Assembly: GCA_964481255.1 (NCBI GenBank)
Contig: CAYZTZ010000040.1
Coordinates: 1 to 24,537 of the forward strand
DNA length: 24,537 nt
Origin: UBA6911 sp964481255
GTDB taxonomy: Bacteria > Acidobacteriota > UBA6911
Direction of reading: 5' to 3'
The notes below the pieces were generated by a model, which worked only from the letters and a program-made list of their open reading frames with translations, was not told the DNA's origin and made no database searches. The translations under genes were made by a program, and so were the position numbers. Position 1 is the stretch's first letter, and each line of letters begins with the position of its first letter. Positions 6,329 to 13,651 of the stretch are shown one piece after another.

Positions 6329-7564
6329 ATGGCTCAAACAGACAGCAGGACCATGCCGGCATCCGAAAGTGCGGCCGACAGGAAAAGACGCAGGGCCTGG
6401 ATACTTCCCTTCAGCTTGCTCCTCTTCGTAATCATGATCGATTCAGTCGACGCCAATTCCTTCGGCCCCGTCATGGCTCAAATCAAGGGCGCCTGGGACA
6501 TGACCGATACCCATGTCGGCATCTATACCGGGATGTATGGGCTGATCCCCATCATTGTCGCCGTGCCCATCGGGGAAGCCGTCCGGCGATGGGGGGTGAA
6601 GCGGGCCGTGATGGGCGCCATCGCAATCATTTTCTTCGGCTCCCTCCTTATGGCGACGGCGGATGCCTTCCCCCAAGGCCTGACGGGCCGCGCTTTTGCG
6701 GCGGGGGGAATCCGAATGGCCACGGTCGCGTCCTGGGCGGGAGCTTCCACGGTCGCGCCCGCCTCCATCATGACATCGGCATGGACGATCATGAATACGG
6801 CCAACGCGGCCGGCGCCATCGTCGGTCCGCCCGTTGTCGGCGGCTACGTCGGCTCCCGATTCGGCTGGCAGGGAGTCTTCTACACGCTCGCGACGCTCTC
6901 GCTTTTTTGCCTCGTCCTCATAGGACTGTTCCTGCGAATGCCTTCGGCCAAAACGGCGGCCCCGGACAGCGCCGCCGCCGCGGCGCAGGCTGTCTCCTTC
7001 AACGTCTACAAGTGTTGGGACATTTACCTCGCCGGCATTATCTTCACGCTGATGATCGGCGGCAACCACCTGTCGCTCAACAGCTTCGCGCCCCTGGCGA
7101 TGGCGCAGCGGTGGGGCATGAACCCGCAGGCCATCGGCAACGTGATGGGGCTCTCCTACGCGGTGGGACTCCCCGTGATGTTTGCGGCCGGCATTCTCGC
7201 AGATAAGCTGCGCACCCGGAAGAAAATCATCATTGCGTCCGCGGTCCCCATGGTCCTCGGCCTGTTCGTGCTGACGTCCCACAACCAGAATATATTCATG
7301 CTGGGCCTTGTCGGCTTTCTCGGATTCACCTACGCCCCGGGCGCCATGCTCTATGCCTGCGCTCCGGACATGGTGCCGAAGGGCACAAATCTCGGTCCCG
7401 TCTACGGCCTGCTGGCGACCATCAGCAACGCCGGCAGTTTCGTGATTCCCATAATCGTGGGAAGGCTGAGAGACGTGACGGGCGGCTTCAATCCCGGCTT
7501 CATCCTGCTGGGGACTCTATGCACCCTGAGCCTGCTTCTTTCATTCAGACTTAAGACCCGCTGA
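6329..7564 (+). CDS. Major facilitator superfamily transporter
   Basis: This 411-aa protein has about twelve hydrophobic segments in two halves joined by an alanine-rich cytoplasmic loop near residues 206-222. An MFS motif-A-like GEAVRRWGVKR sits at residues 82-92 between helices 2 and 3, and an analogous GILADKLRTRKK follows helix 8. The first helix contains acidic residues (IDSVDAN, about 38-43) that may bind a proton or substrate. The start at 6329 has AAGGAG at 6313-6318; the frame is open further upstream but without membrane or signal character. The substrate cannot be read from sequence; the neighbouring esterase and acyl-CoA genes make an organic acid possible, which is inference only. 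The gene is monocistronic or heads the plus-strand group that follows. Confidence 0.88.
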   Translation: MAQTDSRTMPASESAADRKRRRAWILPFSLLLFVIMIDSVDANSFGPVMAQIKGAWDMTDTHVGIYTGMYGLIPIIVAVPIGEAVRRWGVKRAVMGAIAIIFFGSLLMATADAFPQGLTGRAFAAGGIRMATVASWAGASTVAPASIMTSAWTIMNTANAAGAIVGPPVVGGYVGSRFGWQGVFYTLATLSLFCLVLIGLFLRMPSAKTAAPDSAAAAAQAVSFNVYKCWDIYLAGIIFTLMIGGNHLSLNSFAPLAMAQRWGMNPQAIGNVMGLSYAVGLPVMFAAGILADKLRTRKKIIIASAVPMVLGLFVLTSHNQNIFMLGLVGFLGFTYAPGAMLYACAPDMVPKGTNLGPVYGLLATISNAGSFVIPIIVGRLRDVTGGFNPGFILLGTLCTLSLLLSFRLKTR

Positions 7565-7571
7565 CATGCGG

Positions 7572-7599
7572 CCGCGCGCGGGTGAGAGCTTGCGCGCGG
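7572..7599. terminator. GC-rich hairpin just after the MFS gene
   Basis: CCGCGCGC (7572-7579) and GCGCGCGG (7592-7599) form a perfect 8-bp stem with a 12-nt loop, starting eight bases after the MFS stop codon. It is followed by A residues, not a T-run, so it is not a standard intrinsic terminator. It may pause transcription or stabilise the 3' end. Confidence 0.35.
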
Positions 7600-7657
7600 A
7601 AAAAGCCCGGAGCCGGGGCAAAACAAGGGGCGGCTCATCCCCTGCAAACGGATTCAA

Positions 7658-7686
7658 TTTCAAGGAGACAAGGGCGGGGCTATAAT
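7658..7686 (+). promoter_or_regulatory. Candidate promoter of the membrane-anchored hypothetical gene
   Basis: A perfect TATAAT (7681-7686) lies 17 bp after TTTCAA (7658-7663, three of six matches). The predicted start of transcription at about 7693 leaves a leader of roughly 45 nt containing the GGGAGGA ribosome binding site of the gene at 7739. The -10 box overlaps an upstream in-frame ATG at 7685, which argues against that ATG being used. Confidence 0.5.
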
Positions 7687-7738
7687 GGCTCCGTTTCCAA
7701 ACACCGCTCAAGTCCCGGCGTGCGCGCGGGAGGACATT

Positions 7739-8416
7739 ATGGCAGATCCACTACTTGAAAGAATCGAGAGGCTGGAGAAACAGAACAGCAGAATGAAAAC
7801 GGCCATGTCGGCGCTTTGCTTCTGCCTGGGTGCGCTGCTGGTCATGGCGCAGACGATTCCGCGAAAAACCGAGGACGGGAGACAGCGTATCGAAGCCAGG
7901 GAAATCGTGCTGAATGACGGCGGCATGAAAGCAAGGCTGACGCCAGATTCCCTTGCTTTCGGGCGCACATCGGGCCGGGAAGTGGAGAAAACCACCATCA
8001 CCGCGTCAGGGATATCGCTGTCCAACCGCTATGCGATGGAAATAAAACCTGCAGGATTAATGTGCATCCGGGACGGTGTGACGCGACTGGACCTGAACGT
8101 CGGCGAAATAGGGGCCGCGCTGGCCTTCAAGAACGCCTCCGGCGCCACGGGAACCATGCTGGACGAGTCGACTTTGGTGCTGCTGAATGGCAACGGGATA
8201 CTGTCCCTGCGGCCGGAGCATATTTTCCTGCAGAAAGGGGAAGCGGACGCGTTTCTTACTCCAACATCGCTCCGCATAAGGGATGCGGAGAGGCACAAGG
8301 CCGTTTTGGGGCAGGCGGATCGGGCATCATCCTCAACGGGCGAAAAACAGACGCGGCACGCCGCATCCCTGACTCTCCTGGACAAGGATGACGGGGTGCT
8401 ATGGCAGTCCCCATGA
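7739..8416 (+). CDS. Membrane-anchored protein of unknown function with beta-rich repeats
   Basis: This 225-aa protein starts at 7739 after GGGAGGA. It has a short heptad-like segment (LLERIERLEKQNSRMK, residues 4-19), one hydrophobic helix (about 20-38) and a presumably extracytoplasmic domain of about 185 residues. That domain repeats short strand-turn units such as EIVLNDGGMKARLTPDSL, FLTPTSLRIRDAERHKAVLG and the final SLTLLDKDDGVLWQSP. I recall hypothetical proteins with this anchor plus repeated RxxxFxLxDxxGxxRAxL units in Planctomycetota and Acidobacteriota, with no assigned role; this is from memory. It sits between a transporter and an esterase but has its own promoter, so a shared function is not implied. 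Confidence 0.75.
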   Translation: MADPLLERIERLEKQNSRMKTAMSALCFCLGALLVMAQTIPRKTEDGRQRIEAREIVLNDGGMKARLTPDSLAFGRTSGREVEKTTITASGISLSNRYAMEIKPAGLMCIRDGVTRLDLNVGEIGAALAFKNASGATGTMLDESTLVLLNGNGILSLRPEHIFLQKGEADAFLTPTSLRIRDAERHKAVLGQADRASSSTGEKQTRHAASLTLLDKDDGVLWQSP

Positions 8417-8567
8417 ATAGGATTTTGGCTACCCTGAACCTCGAGACGCCTGATGGCAGGATAACATGATGTCAGGCTGTAGGCCGACAAGGCCGGCGGG
8501 GATCATTGGATATCTCATACCAAAACCTGCGGCTTATGAATACAATGACCCATACAGGGAGGCAATA

Positions 8568-10115
8568 ATGGCCGAAGATAGAAAAGCCGTAGTCCGGACA
8601 AAAGCCGGGGAGATCGAAGGGGTATACGAGGATCGCCAGTTCGCTTTCAAGGGCGTTCCATACGCGGCTCCTCCGGTCGGCAGGCTGCGATGGCTCGCGC
8701 CCCAGCCGGTCCAGCCATGGAGGGGCGTGCGCCCCGCAAAGGCTTTCGGTACCATAGCGCCACAGAACCCTCTGCCGGGAGCCGCCGTGATTGAGAGCCT
8801 GGCGATCCACGATCCGCAGGATGAAGATTGTCTCTATCTGAACATATGGACGCCGGGGCTCGATGACGCCCGGCGTCCTGTAACGGTTTGGATTCACGGC
8901 GGCGCTTTCATTATCGGCGCAGGTTCGCAGGCGGCATTCCTGAGAAACACCCTCGTCACCCGCTGTGACGTCGTTCTGGTCACCATCAACTATCGTCTCG
9001 GCGCCCTGGGTTTCATGAACCTGAAGGAGGTCACCGGCGGGCGGATTCCGGCCTCGGGGTGCGAAGGCCTTCTGGACCAGATCGCCGCCCTTGAATGGGT
9101 CAGGGATAACATTCAAGGATTCGGCGGAGACCCGGGCAATATAACGGCGTTCGGTGAATCCGCGGGCGCAATGAGCATCGGCTGCCTGATGGCGATGCCG
9201 GCGGCGCGCGGGTCGTTCCAGAAATGCATCCTGGAAAGCGGGGCGGCCAACACCGTCAGTTCCCTGGAGGAGGGCGCTGCGGCAGCGGCCCGTTTCCTCA
9301 AGATCGTGGGGCTGAAGGGCGATGACGTCGAGGGACTTCGCTGCCTGACGGCGGATCGCATCCTCGAGGCCCAGCAGACTCTGGGAAACATCATGCTCGC
9401 CGAGGACGGCCGGATAACGCCCTTTCAACCGGTCGTGGACGGGGCGGCGCTGCCGGAAATTCCCATAGAATCCATCGAAAAGGGCTTCGCCTCCGGCATC
9501 CATACCCTGGCAGGAACCAACCTCGAAGAGATGAAGCTGTTCGATGTGATGGATCCTGGTCTAAAGCGGATAAGCGAAGCCGGCATGATCTCCCGCCTGG
9601 AGCGCCTGATGCCGCCGGAGCATGTACCCGCCGTCGTGTCGGCATATCGAAGAGGCAGAGAAAAGCGCGGAGAGAGCGCCGGCCCCGCCGACATTTTGTC
9701 CGCGATCCGGACGGACCTGATGTTTCGCATGCCCGCGATCCGGCTCGTGGAGGCGCAATCGAGGAACAATCAACCTGCCTACCTCTATCTATTCACATGG
9801 AAATCCCCCGCCATGGGCGGTCTCCTGGGTTCCTGCCACGCCCTGGAGATCGGGTTTGTTTTCGGCAATTACGACAAAACCTTCTGCGGTTCCGGCCCCG
9901 ACGCGGACGCCCTGTCCCGCAAGATCCGGGACGCCTGGACCGCGTTCGCCCGCACCGGCGACCCGAGCTGCGAAAGTATCGGCCGATGGAAACCTTACGG
10001 CGACAAAAGAACGACCATGATCCTGGACAGGGTTTGCCGCCCCGAAAGCGCCCCCTATGAGGAGGAGCGAAGCGTCTGGGATGCGTTCCGGATGGTGTTT
10101 ACAAGACCGATTTAG
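8568..10115 (+). CDS. Type-B carboxylesterase (alpha/beta hydrolase, para-nitrobenzyl esterase-like)
   Basis: This 515-aa protein belongs to the carboxylesterase/cholinesterase family, which hydrolyses carboxylic esters. The N-terminal FKGVPYAAPPVGRLRW, EDCLYLNIWTP (residues about 86-96) and the oxyanion-hole WIHGGAF (about 108-114) are family signatures. The nucleophile is S198 in FGESAGAMS, the acid is a Glu in GTNLEEMKLF, and the histidine is H424 in GSCHALEIGFVFG; the triad is complete. The start at 8568 follows AGGGAGG and gives a protein with no signal peptide, so it should be cytoplasmic, unlike many secreted relatives. It could release an acid or alcohol from an imported ester, feeding the acyl-CoA genes further right; that link is speculative. 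Confidence 0.93.
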   Translation: MAEDRKAVVRTKAGEIEGVYEDRQFAFKGVPYAAPPVGRLRWLAPQPVQPWRGVRPAKAFGTIAPQNPLPGAAVIESLAIHDPQDEDCLYLNIWTPGLDDARRPVTVWIHGGAFIIGAGSQAAFLRNTLVTRCDVVLVTINYRLGALGFMNLKEVTGGRIPASGCEGLLDQIAALEWVRDNIQGFGGDPGNITAFGESAGAMSIGCLMAMPAARGSFQKCILESGAANTVSSLEEGAAAAARFLKIVGLKGDDVEGLRCLTADRILEAQQTLGNIMLAEDGRITPFQPVVDGAALPEIPIESIEKGFASGIHTLAGTNLEEMKLFDVMDPGLKRISEAGMISRLERLMPPEHVPAVVSAYRRGREKRGESAGPADILSAIRTDLMFRMPAIRLVEAQSRNNQPAYLYLFTWKSPAMGGLLGSCHALEIGFVFGNYDKTFCGSGPDADALSRKIRDAWTAFARTGDPSCESIGRWKPYGDKRTTMILDRVCRPESAPYEEERSVWDAFRMVFTRPI

Positions 10116-10165
10116 GGGGACAATGGCTGCGAAGCCCTCACATGGCTTGGATCGCTCGGCTCCTG

Positions 10166-10265
10166 AGAGGTTCCCGCGCCAATAGGAAATTTGAAAGATC
10201 GCTTTCATGGAATCAGCGGCTTGCGGCCATAAGGAGAGCGGGCATGCCGGCTTGAGAGAGCCTCT
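10166..10265 (+). mobile_element. Diverged copy of the 101-bp MITE-like element
   Basis: It aligns end to end with the copy at 12658-12758, in the same orientation, allowing a one-base gap. Shared blocks include GGAAATT, AAAGATCGCTTT, CTTGCGGCC, CGGGC and the right end GAGAGCCTCT against GAGACAGCCTCT. The left terminal repeat has decayed to AGAGGTTCCC. By eye roughly two thirds of positions match, so it is an old insertion. Confidence 0.6.
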
Positions 10266-10267
10266 GG

Positions 10268-10368
10268 AGAGGCTGTCTCAAAACTCGCATGCCCGATCAT
10301 TCGGCGGCCGTAAATGACTGATTCCATTAAAGTGATCTTCTTAATTTCCCTGTTATGAGACAGCCTCT
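10268..10368 (-). mobile_element. MITE-like element, copy A (inverted)
   Basis: The 101-bp element is bounded by perfect 13-bp terminal inverted repeats AGAGGCTGTCTCA / TGAGACAGCCTCT. Its reverse complement differs from the 12658-12758 copy at about eight positions, with no length change. It has no open frame. A 13-bp direct repeat, AGCCTCTGGAGAG, occurs at 10259-10271 and 10362-10374; part of this comes from the abutting older copy, so it cannot be read as a clean target duplication. Confidence 0.8.
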
Positions 10369-10514
10369 GGAGAGCCGCGCTCACCGACGGCTTCCCGCGG
10401 TGGAAGCCTGCGGCGATGATCGGCCGGGCGAAAGCGAGCCTGCCCCGGGACCCGCGATTTCGGATCTCTTGCCGCCGCCGCATGCGCTGTACCTTGAAGA
10501 CCGATGAAGGTCGA

Positions 10515-12512
10515 ATGAGCCGATATCTTTTCACAGCCGGCGTATTCCTGAAACGAGCCCTGACGCGGCTCCAGGAAACGGACTTGGACAGGCACGGACG
10601 CTGGATCGCCTTGTTTCCACCCGTCCTGGCCTGCGCCGGGTTCGCGCTGGCCCTCGGCCAGGATACCAGCTGGGACGTCCAGAACTATCACCTTTACAGC
10701 GGCTTCGCTTTTCTTCACAAGCCCCTGAACTTCGATTTCGCTCCCGCGCAGATCCAGAGCTTTTTCAATCCGCTCATGCACGTCCCCAGCTATCTTGTTC
10801 TGGCCCATCTTCCAAGCGCGGCGGCCGCCGCGCTCCTGGGAGCGGTCCAGGGATTGAATTTCTATCTCCTGTTCCGGATCGCGCAGACACTGCTATGGAA
10901 TTGGGGGCCCGCTTCGCGTTTCTGGCTCAGCTTCTGCAGCGCCGCGACCGGTTGCTACGGCGCTGTTTTTATCGCCGAGCTCGGCACGACCTTCGGAGAC
11001 AGCCTTATCAGCCTGCTGGTCCTCACGGGCCTGCTTATGCTGCTCGGCCGCTTTTTGCCCGATGGGAACTCCGGGACCGTATCGCCTTATTCCCTCGGGA
11101 TCGCGGGGGCTCTATTCGGAGTCGCGTTCGGGCTCAAATTGACGACCTCCATCCATGCGGCAGCAGTCGCCCTCGCCCTTTTTCTTTTCTGTCCCGCTTC
11201 AAGCCGTCGACTCCGCGCAGGCCTGACGTTCCTGGCCTGGATGGCCGTCGGCTTCGCCGCCGCCTATGGATTGTGGGGATGGAGCCTCTACTCGGAATAC
11301 GGGAATCCCGTCTTCCCTTACTGGAATGCGGTTTTTCGATCCCCCTATTACGACCTGCAGAATGTGACCGACGCGCGTTTCTTCCCGCGGACGTGGCGGC
11401 AGACTCTGTTTTACCCGTTCTTCTTCATCCACAGGAACCGTCTTGTCGGCGAGATCGAGTTCCGCGACGCGCGGCTGGCCCTCTGCTATCTGGCCGTCGG
11501 CGCGATGTTGATCGCCGGTCTCGCCCGCCGCTTCAGGCATCGGCATAAGCCCCCCGGCAGGTCCTTGCACGGCGGGCCGTCTCTCCTTCCGGCGTTTTTG
11601 GCCCTCTTCTTCGCCGCGTCCTACGTTATCTGGCAACTCCAGTTCTCCATATACAGGTACCTGATTGTGCTTGAGCTGCTCGCCCCGGTTTTGATTGCTT
11701 CGGTCATGGCGCGCCTTTTTGCGAGGAGAGGCCTTGTCATCACCCTTTCGCTGATACTGGACGCGGGCATCTGCCTTCGGCTGATCCCTCCGGATTTCGG
11801 ACGGCAACATTTTGACGACGCATTCCTGAGGGTCGAGGTCCCGAAAATCGAGGGCCTGGAGCGGAGCGTCATTATAATGGGCGAGGAAGAGGCCACTTCC
11901 TACATCATTGCGAGCTTCCCGGCCGGCACGCGTTTCGTCCGGGTCCGGGCCAATTTTTTCCACCCGGGCCGGAATTCAAATCTGGACCGCAAAATCCATG
12001 ACCTCCTGAGCCGATATGATTCAGACCACACGTTCATTTACGTCGCCGGAGAGCAGGAAATGGCGCTTGTCGGCAAAGACGCCGGCTTTTACGGCGTGTC
12101 CCTGGACGCCTCATCGTGCCTTCGTCTGAAGTCCCGGGCGGCCGACAGGGGTTTTCTTTGCAGGACGAGGAAAGCCGCCCCGCGGGCGATTTCCTTCGAT
12201 GCCGGCGAACCCGAATTCGTCGAAGTCCCCGGTCTGGGGTTGGAGGTCCGTCCACAGGCTGTTGTCGATGGGGACACGGTTCGGTTCACACTGGCCGGGG
12301 CGGATCTCAGGACTATAGACGTGCTGTATACGCTCAACGGCGTAAGGCAACCGCCTCAGGAAAGGTGGCGTCTGGATGATCGGCATTCAGTTCAATTCCC
12401 TGTGAGCGCCGCAACCCCAAAAGGCTTTTATCACTTTATCGGCATTCGGGATTCCGCAGCCGGGGATCCGAATCGTTGGACCAGGGTGAACGCGGGCCTC
12501 TATGTCCGCTGA
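10515..12512 (+). CDS. Large polytopic membrane protein, GT-C glycosyltransferase-like
   Basis: This 665-aa protein has one hydrophobic helix near residues 31-48, followed by a loop with DTSWDVQNYHLYSGFAF (from residue 50), then about nine or ten more membrane helices to about residue 450 and a soluble C-terminal domain of about 210 residues. An acidic residue in the first extracytoplasmic loop (here D54) is the catalytic hallmark of GT-C glycosyltransferases, which use lipid-linked sugars. The WDxQNYHxY and FFNPLMHVPSYL motifs recall a family of uncharacterised bacterial membrane proteins; this is from memory. The start at 10515 follows GAAGG. The C-terminal part (DVLYTLNGVRQPP) looks beta-rich. 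It could glycosylate a surface polymer or protein; donor and acceptor are unknown. MITE copies lie on both sides. Confidence 0.75.
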   Translation: MSRYLFTAGVFLKRALTRLQETDLDRHGRWIALFPPVLACAGFALALGQDTSWDVQNYHLYSGFAFLHKPLNFDFAPAQIQSFFNPLMHVPSYLVLAHLPSAAAAALLGAVQGLNFYLLFRIAQTLLWNWGPASRFWLSFCSAATGCYGAVFIAELGTTFGDSLISLLVLTGLLMLLGRFLPDGNSGTVSPYSLGIAGALFGVAFGLKLTTSIHAAAVALALFLFCPASSRRLRAGLTFLAWMAVGFAAAYGLWGWSLYSEYGNPVFPYWNAVFRSPYYDLQNVTDARFFPRTWRQTLFYPFFFIHRNRLVGEIEFRDARLALCYLAVGAMLIAGLARRFRHRHKPPGRSLHGGPSLLPAFLALFFAASYVIWQLQFSIYRYLIVLELLAPVLIASVMARLFARRGLVITLSLILDAGICLRLIPPDFGRQHFDDAFLRVEVPKIEGLERSVIIMGEEEATSYIIASFPAGTRFVRVRANFFHPGRNSNLDRKIHDLLSRYDSDHTFIYVAGEQEMALVGKDAGFYGVSLDASSCLRLKSRAADRGFLCRTRKAAPRAISFDAGEPEFVEVPGLGLEVRPQAVVDGDTVRFTLAGADLRTIDVLYTLNGVRQPPQERWRLDDRHSVQFPVSAATPKGFYHFIGIRDSAAGDPNRWTRVNAGLYVR

Positions 12513-12657
12513 ATGGCAAACCGTGAGACTTTCCTTCGGCCCCGATGACCCGATGATAGGAAAGGCGCCTTCCGGCATCGGACGCCGTTCGACGGCCGCG
12601 TCACGCATTCCATCGGGATTATCGGTATCCCGATCCGAGGGACGGAACCGCGTCTTC

Positions 12658-12758
12658 AGAGGCTGTCTCATAACCGGGAAATTAAAAAGATCGCTTTAAT
12701 AGAACCAGTCACTTGCGGCCGCCGAATGATCGGGCGTGCGAGTTTTGAGACAGCCTCT
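12658..12758 (+). mobile_element. MITE-like element, copy B
   Basis: The 101-bp element has perfect 13-bp terminal inverted repeats AGAGGCTGTCTCA / TGAGACAGCCTCT, extendable to 17 bp with one mismatch. The octamer TCTTCAGA occurs at both junctions (12653-12660 and 12756-12763) but overlaps the element ends. There is no coding capacity, so movement would depend on a transposase elsewhere. The ends resemble those of some insertion sequences, but I cannot assign the family. Confidence 0.8.
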
Positions 12759-12797
12759 TCAGATCCGCCGGAATTCATATAGTGCCCGGAATCCTGA

Positions 12798-12826
12798 TTG
12801 TTCCGCGCGCCGACGCGCTTTAGAAT
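12798..12826 (+). promoter_or_regulatory. Promoter of the Fe-S/AOR operon
   Basis: TTGTTC (12798-12803) and TAGAAT (12821-12826) are separated by exactly 17 bp; the -10 box matches five of six consensus bases. The spacer contains the inverted repeat GCGCG-ccga-CGCGC (12805-12818), a possible operator between the hexamers. The leader would be about 50 nt and includes AAAGGAG ahead of the ATG at 12885. Confidence 0.5.
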
Positions 12827-12884
12827 AGGCAGCCATGCCTGGGACCCGATCCCGGGAGAACAAGGACACACAAAGGAGTTGCTT

Positions 12885-13649
12885 ATGCCCGAAGACACAA
12901 AGGCTGATAAGAAAGCAGCCGAAGCCAGAAAGCGTCTGTCGAGACGCGATTTCCTCGTCGCCGGAGGAGCGGCCGCCGCCGCGGACGCTCTGATCGCGGC
13001 GACGCCCGCCAGTGCCGCTGCGACCGCGGGACCTGACTATCCCGCGTCCCAGGGCTATCTCGTGTACGACAGCAAGAAGTGCGCGGGCTGCACGACGTGC
13101 ATGCTCGCCTGTTCTCTGGTCCATTACGGGGTGCAGAACCTTTCGCTGGCGCGCATTCAGATCATGCAGGACTCATTCGGCAAATTCCCCAACGACGTCA
13201 AGATGGCCCCCTGCAGGCAGTGCAAGGCGCCGGTCTGCGTCCAGAGCTGCCCCGTAGGCGCCGCCTACGTGGATACAGCGAACGGCAACGTCCGAAGGAT
13301 CGACAGCCGGAAATGCATCGGGTGCAGGACCTGCATCAGGATGTGCCCGCAGCAGCCCCACCGCACCGTCTGGGTCGTCCTTGACGGCAGGGGGAAATCC
13401 TCCAAATGCGACCTGTGCATCGACACACCGTACTGGAATGAGAAAGGAGGACCGGGCGGCAAGCAGGCCTGCGTGGAGACCTGTCCCATGATGGCGATCC
13501 GGTTCGTCAAAGAGATGCCGGATCAGAAGGAAACCGAGGGCTACGACGTGAATCTCCGCAACGATCACTGGCTGAACCTCGGTCTGGTCGAAAACAGCAC
13601 GATCGTGCCGAAACAGAATCTTGCCTGGAAAATAGGAGGAGGTGAATAG
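12885..13649 (+). CDS. Tat-signal protein with four [4Fe-4S] sites, electron-transfer subunit
   Basis: This 254-aa protein begins with a twin-arginine signal: SRRDFL at residues 19-24, an Ala/Gly-rich segment and AxA-type cleavage sites near 41-46. The hydrophobic region contains an unusual Asp (D34). The mature part carries sixteen cysteines in the DmsB/PhsB arrangement: C66-69-72-76, C110-113-118-122, C144-147-150-154 and C165-168-186-190, enough for four [4Fe-4S] clusters that carry electrons from or to a catalytic subunit. The start at 12885 has AAAGGAG seven bases upstream. The stop is 2 bp from the start of the AOR-family gene, so the two are almost certainly partners, as YdhY and YdhV are in E. 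coli. No membrane anchor subunit is encoded beside them. Confidence 0.92.
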   Translation: MPEDTKADKKAAEARKRLSRRDFLVAGGAAAAADALIAATPASAAATAGPDYPASQGYLVYDSKKCAGCTTCMLACSLVHYGVQNLSLARIQIMQDSFGKFPNDVKMAPCRQCKAPVCVQSCPVGAAYVDTANGNVRRIDSRKCIGCRTCIRMCPQQPHRTVWVVLDGRGKSSKCDLCIDTPYWNEKGGPGGKQACVETCPMMAIRFVKEMPDQKETEGYDVNLRNDHWLNLGLVENSTIVPKQNLAWKIGGGE

Positions 13650-13651
13650 CG

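Larger units (their letters stand above)
10116..10514. other. Intergenic region holding two MITE-like copies
   Basis: Most of this gap between the esterase and the GT-C-like gene is made of an old and a fresh copy of the same 101-bp element, placed back to back in opposite orientation at 10166-10265 and 10268-10368. The remaining sequence shows no gene. Confidence 0.6.
12513..12884. other. Intergenic region with a MITE copy and the FeS-AOR promoter
   Basis: No gene is supported here. It contains MITE copy B (12658-12758) and, 40 bp further on, the promoter at 12798-12826. The first 145 bp show nothing recognisable. Confidence 0.6.
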
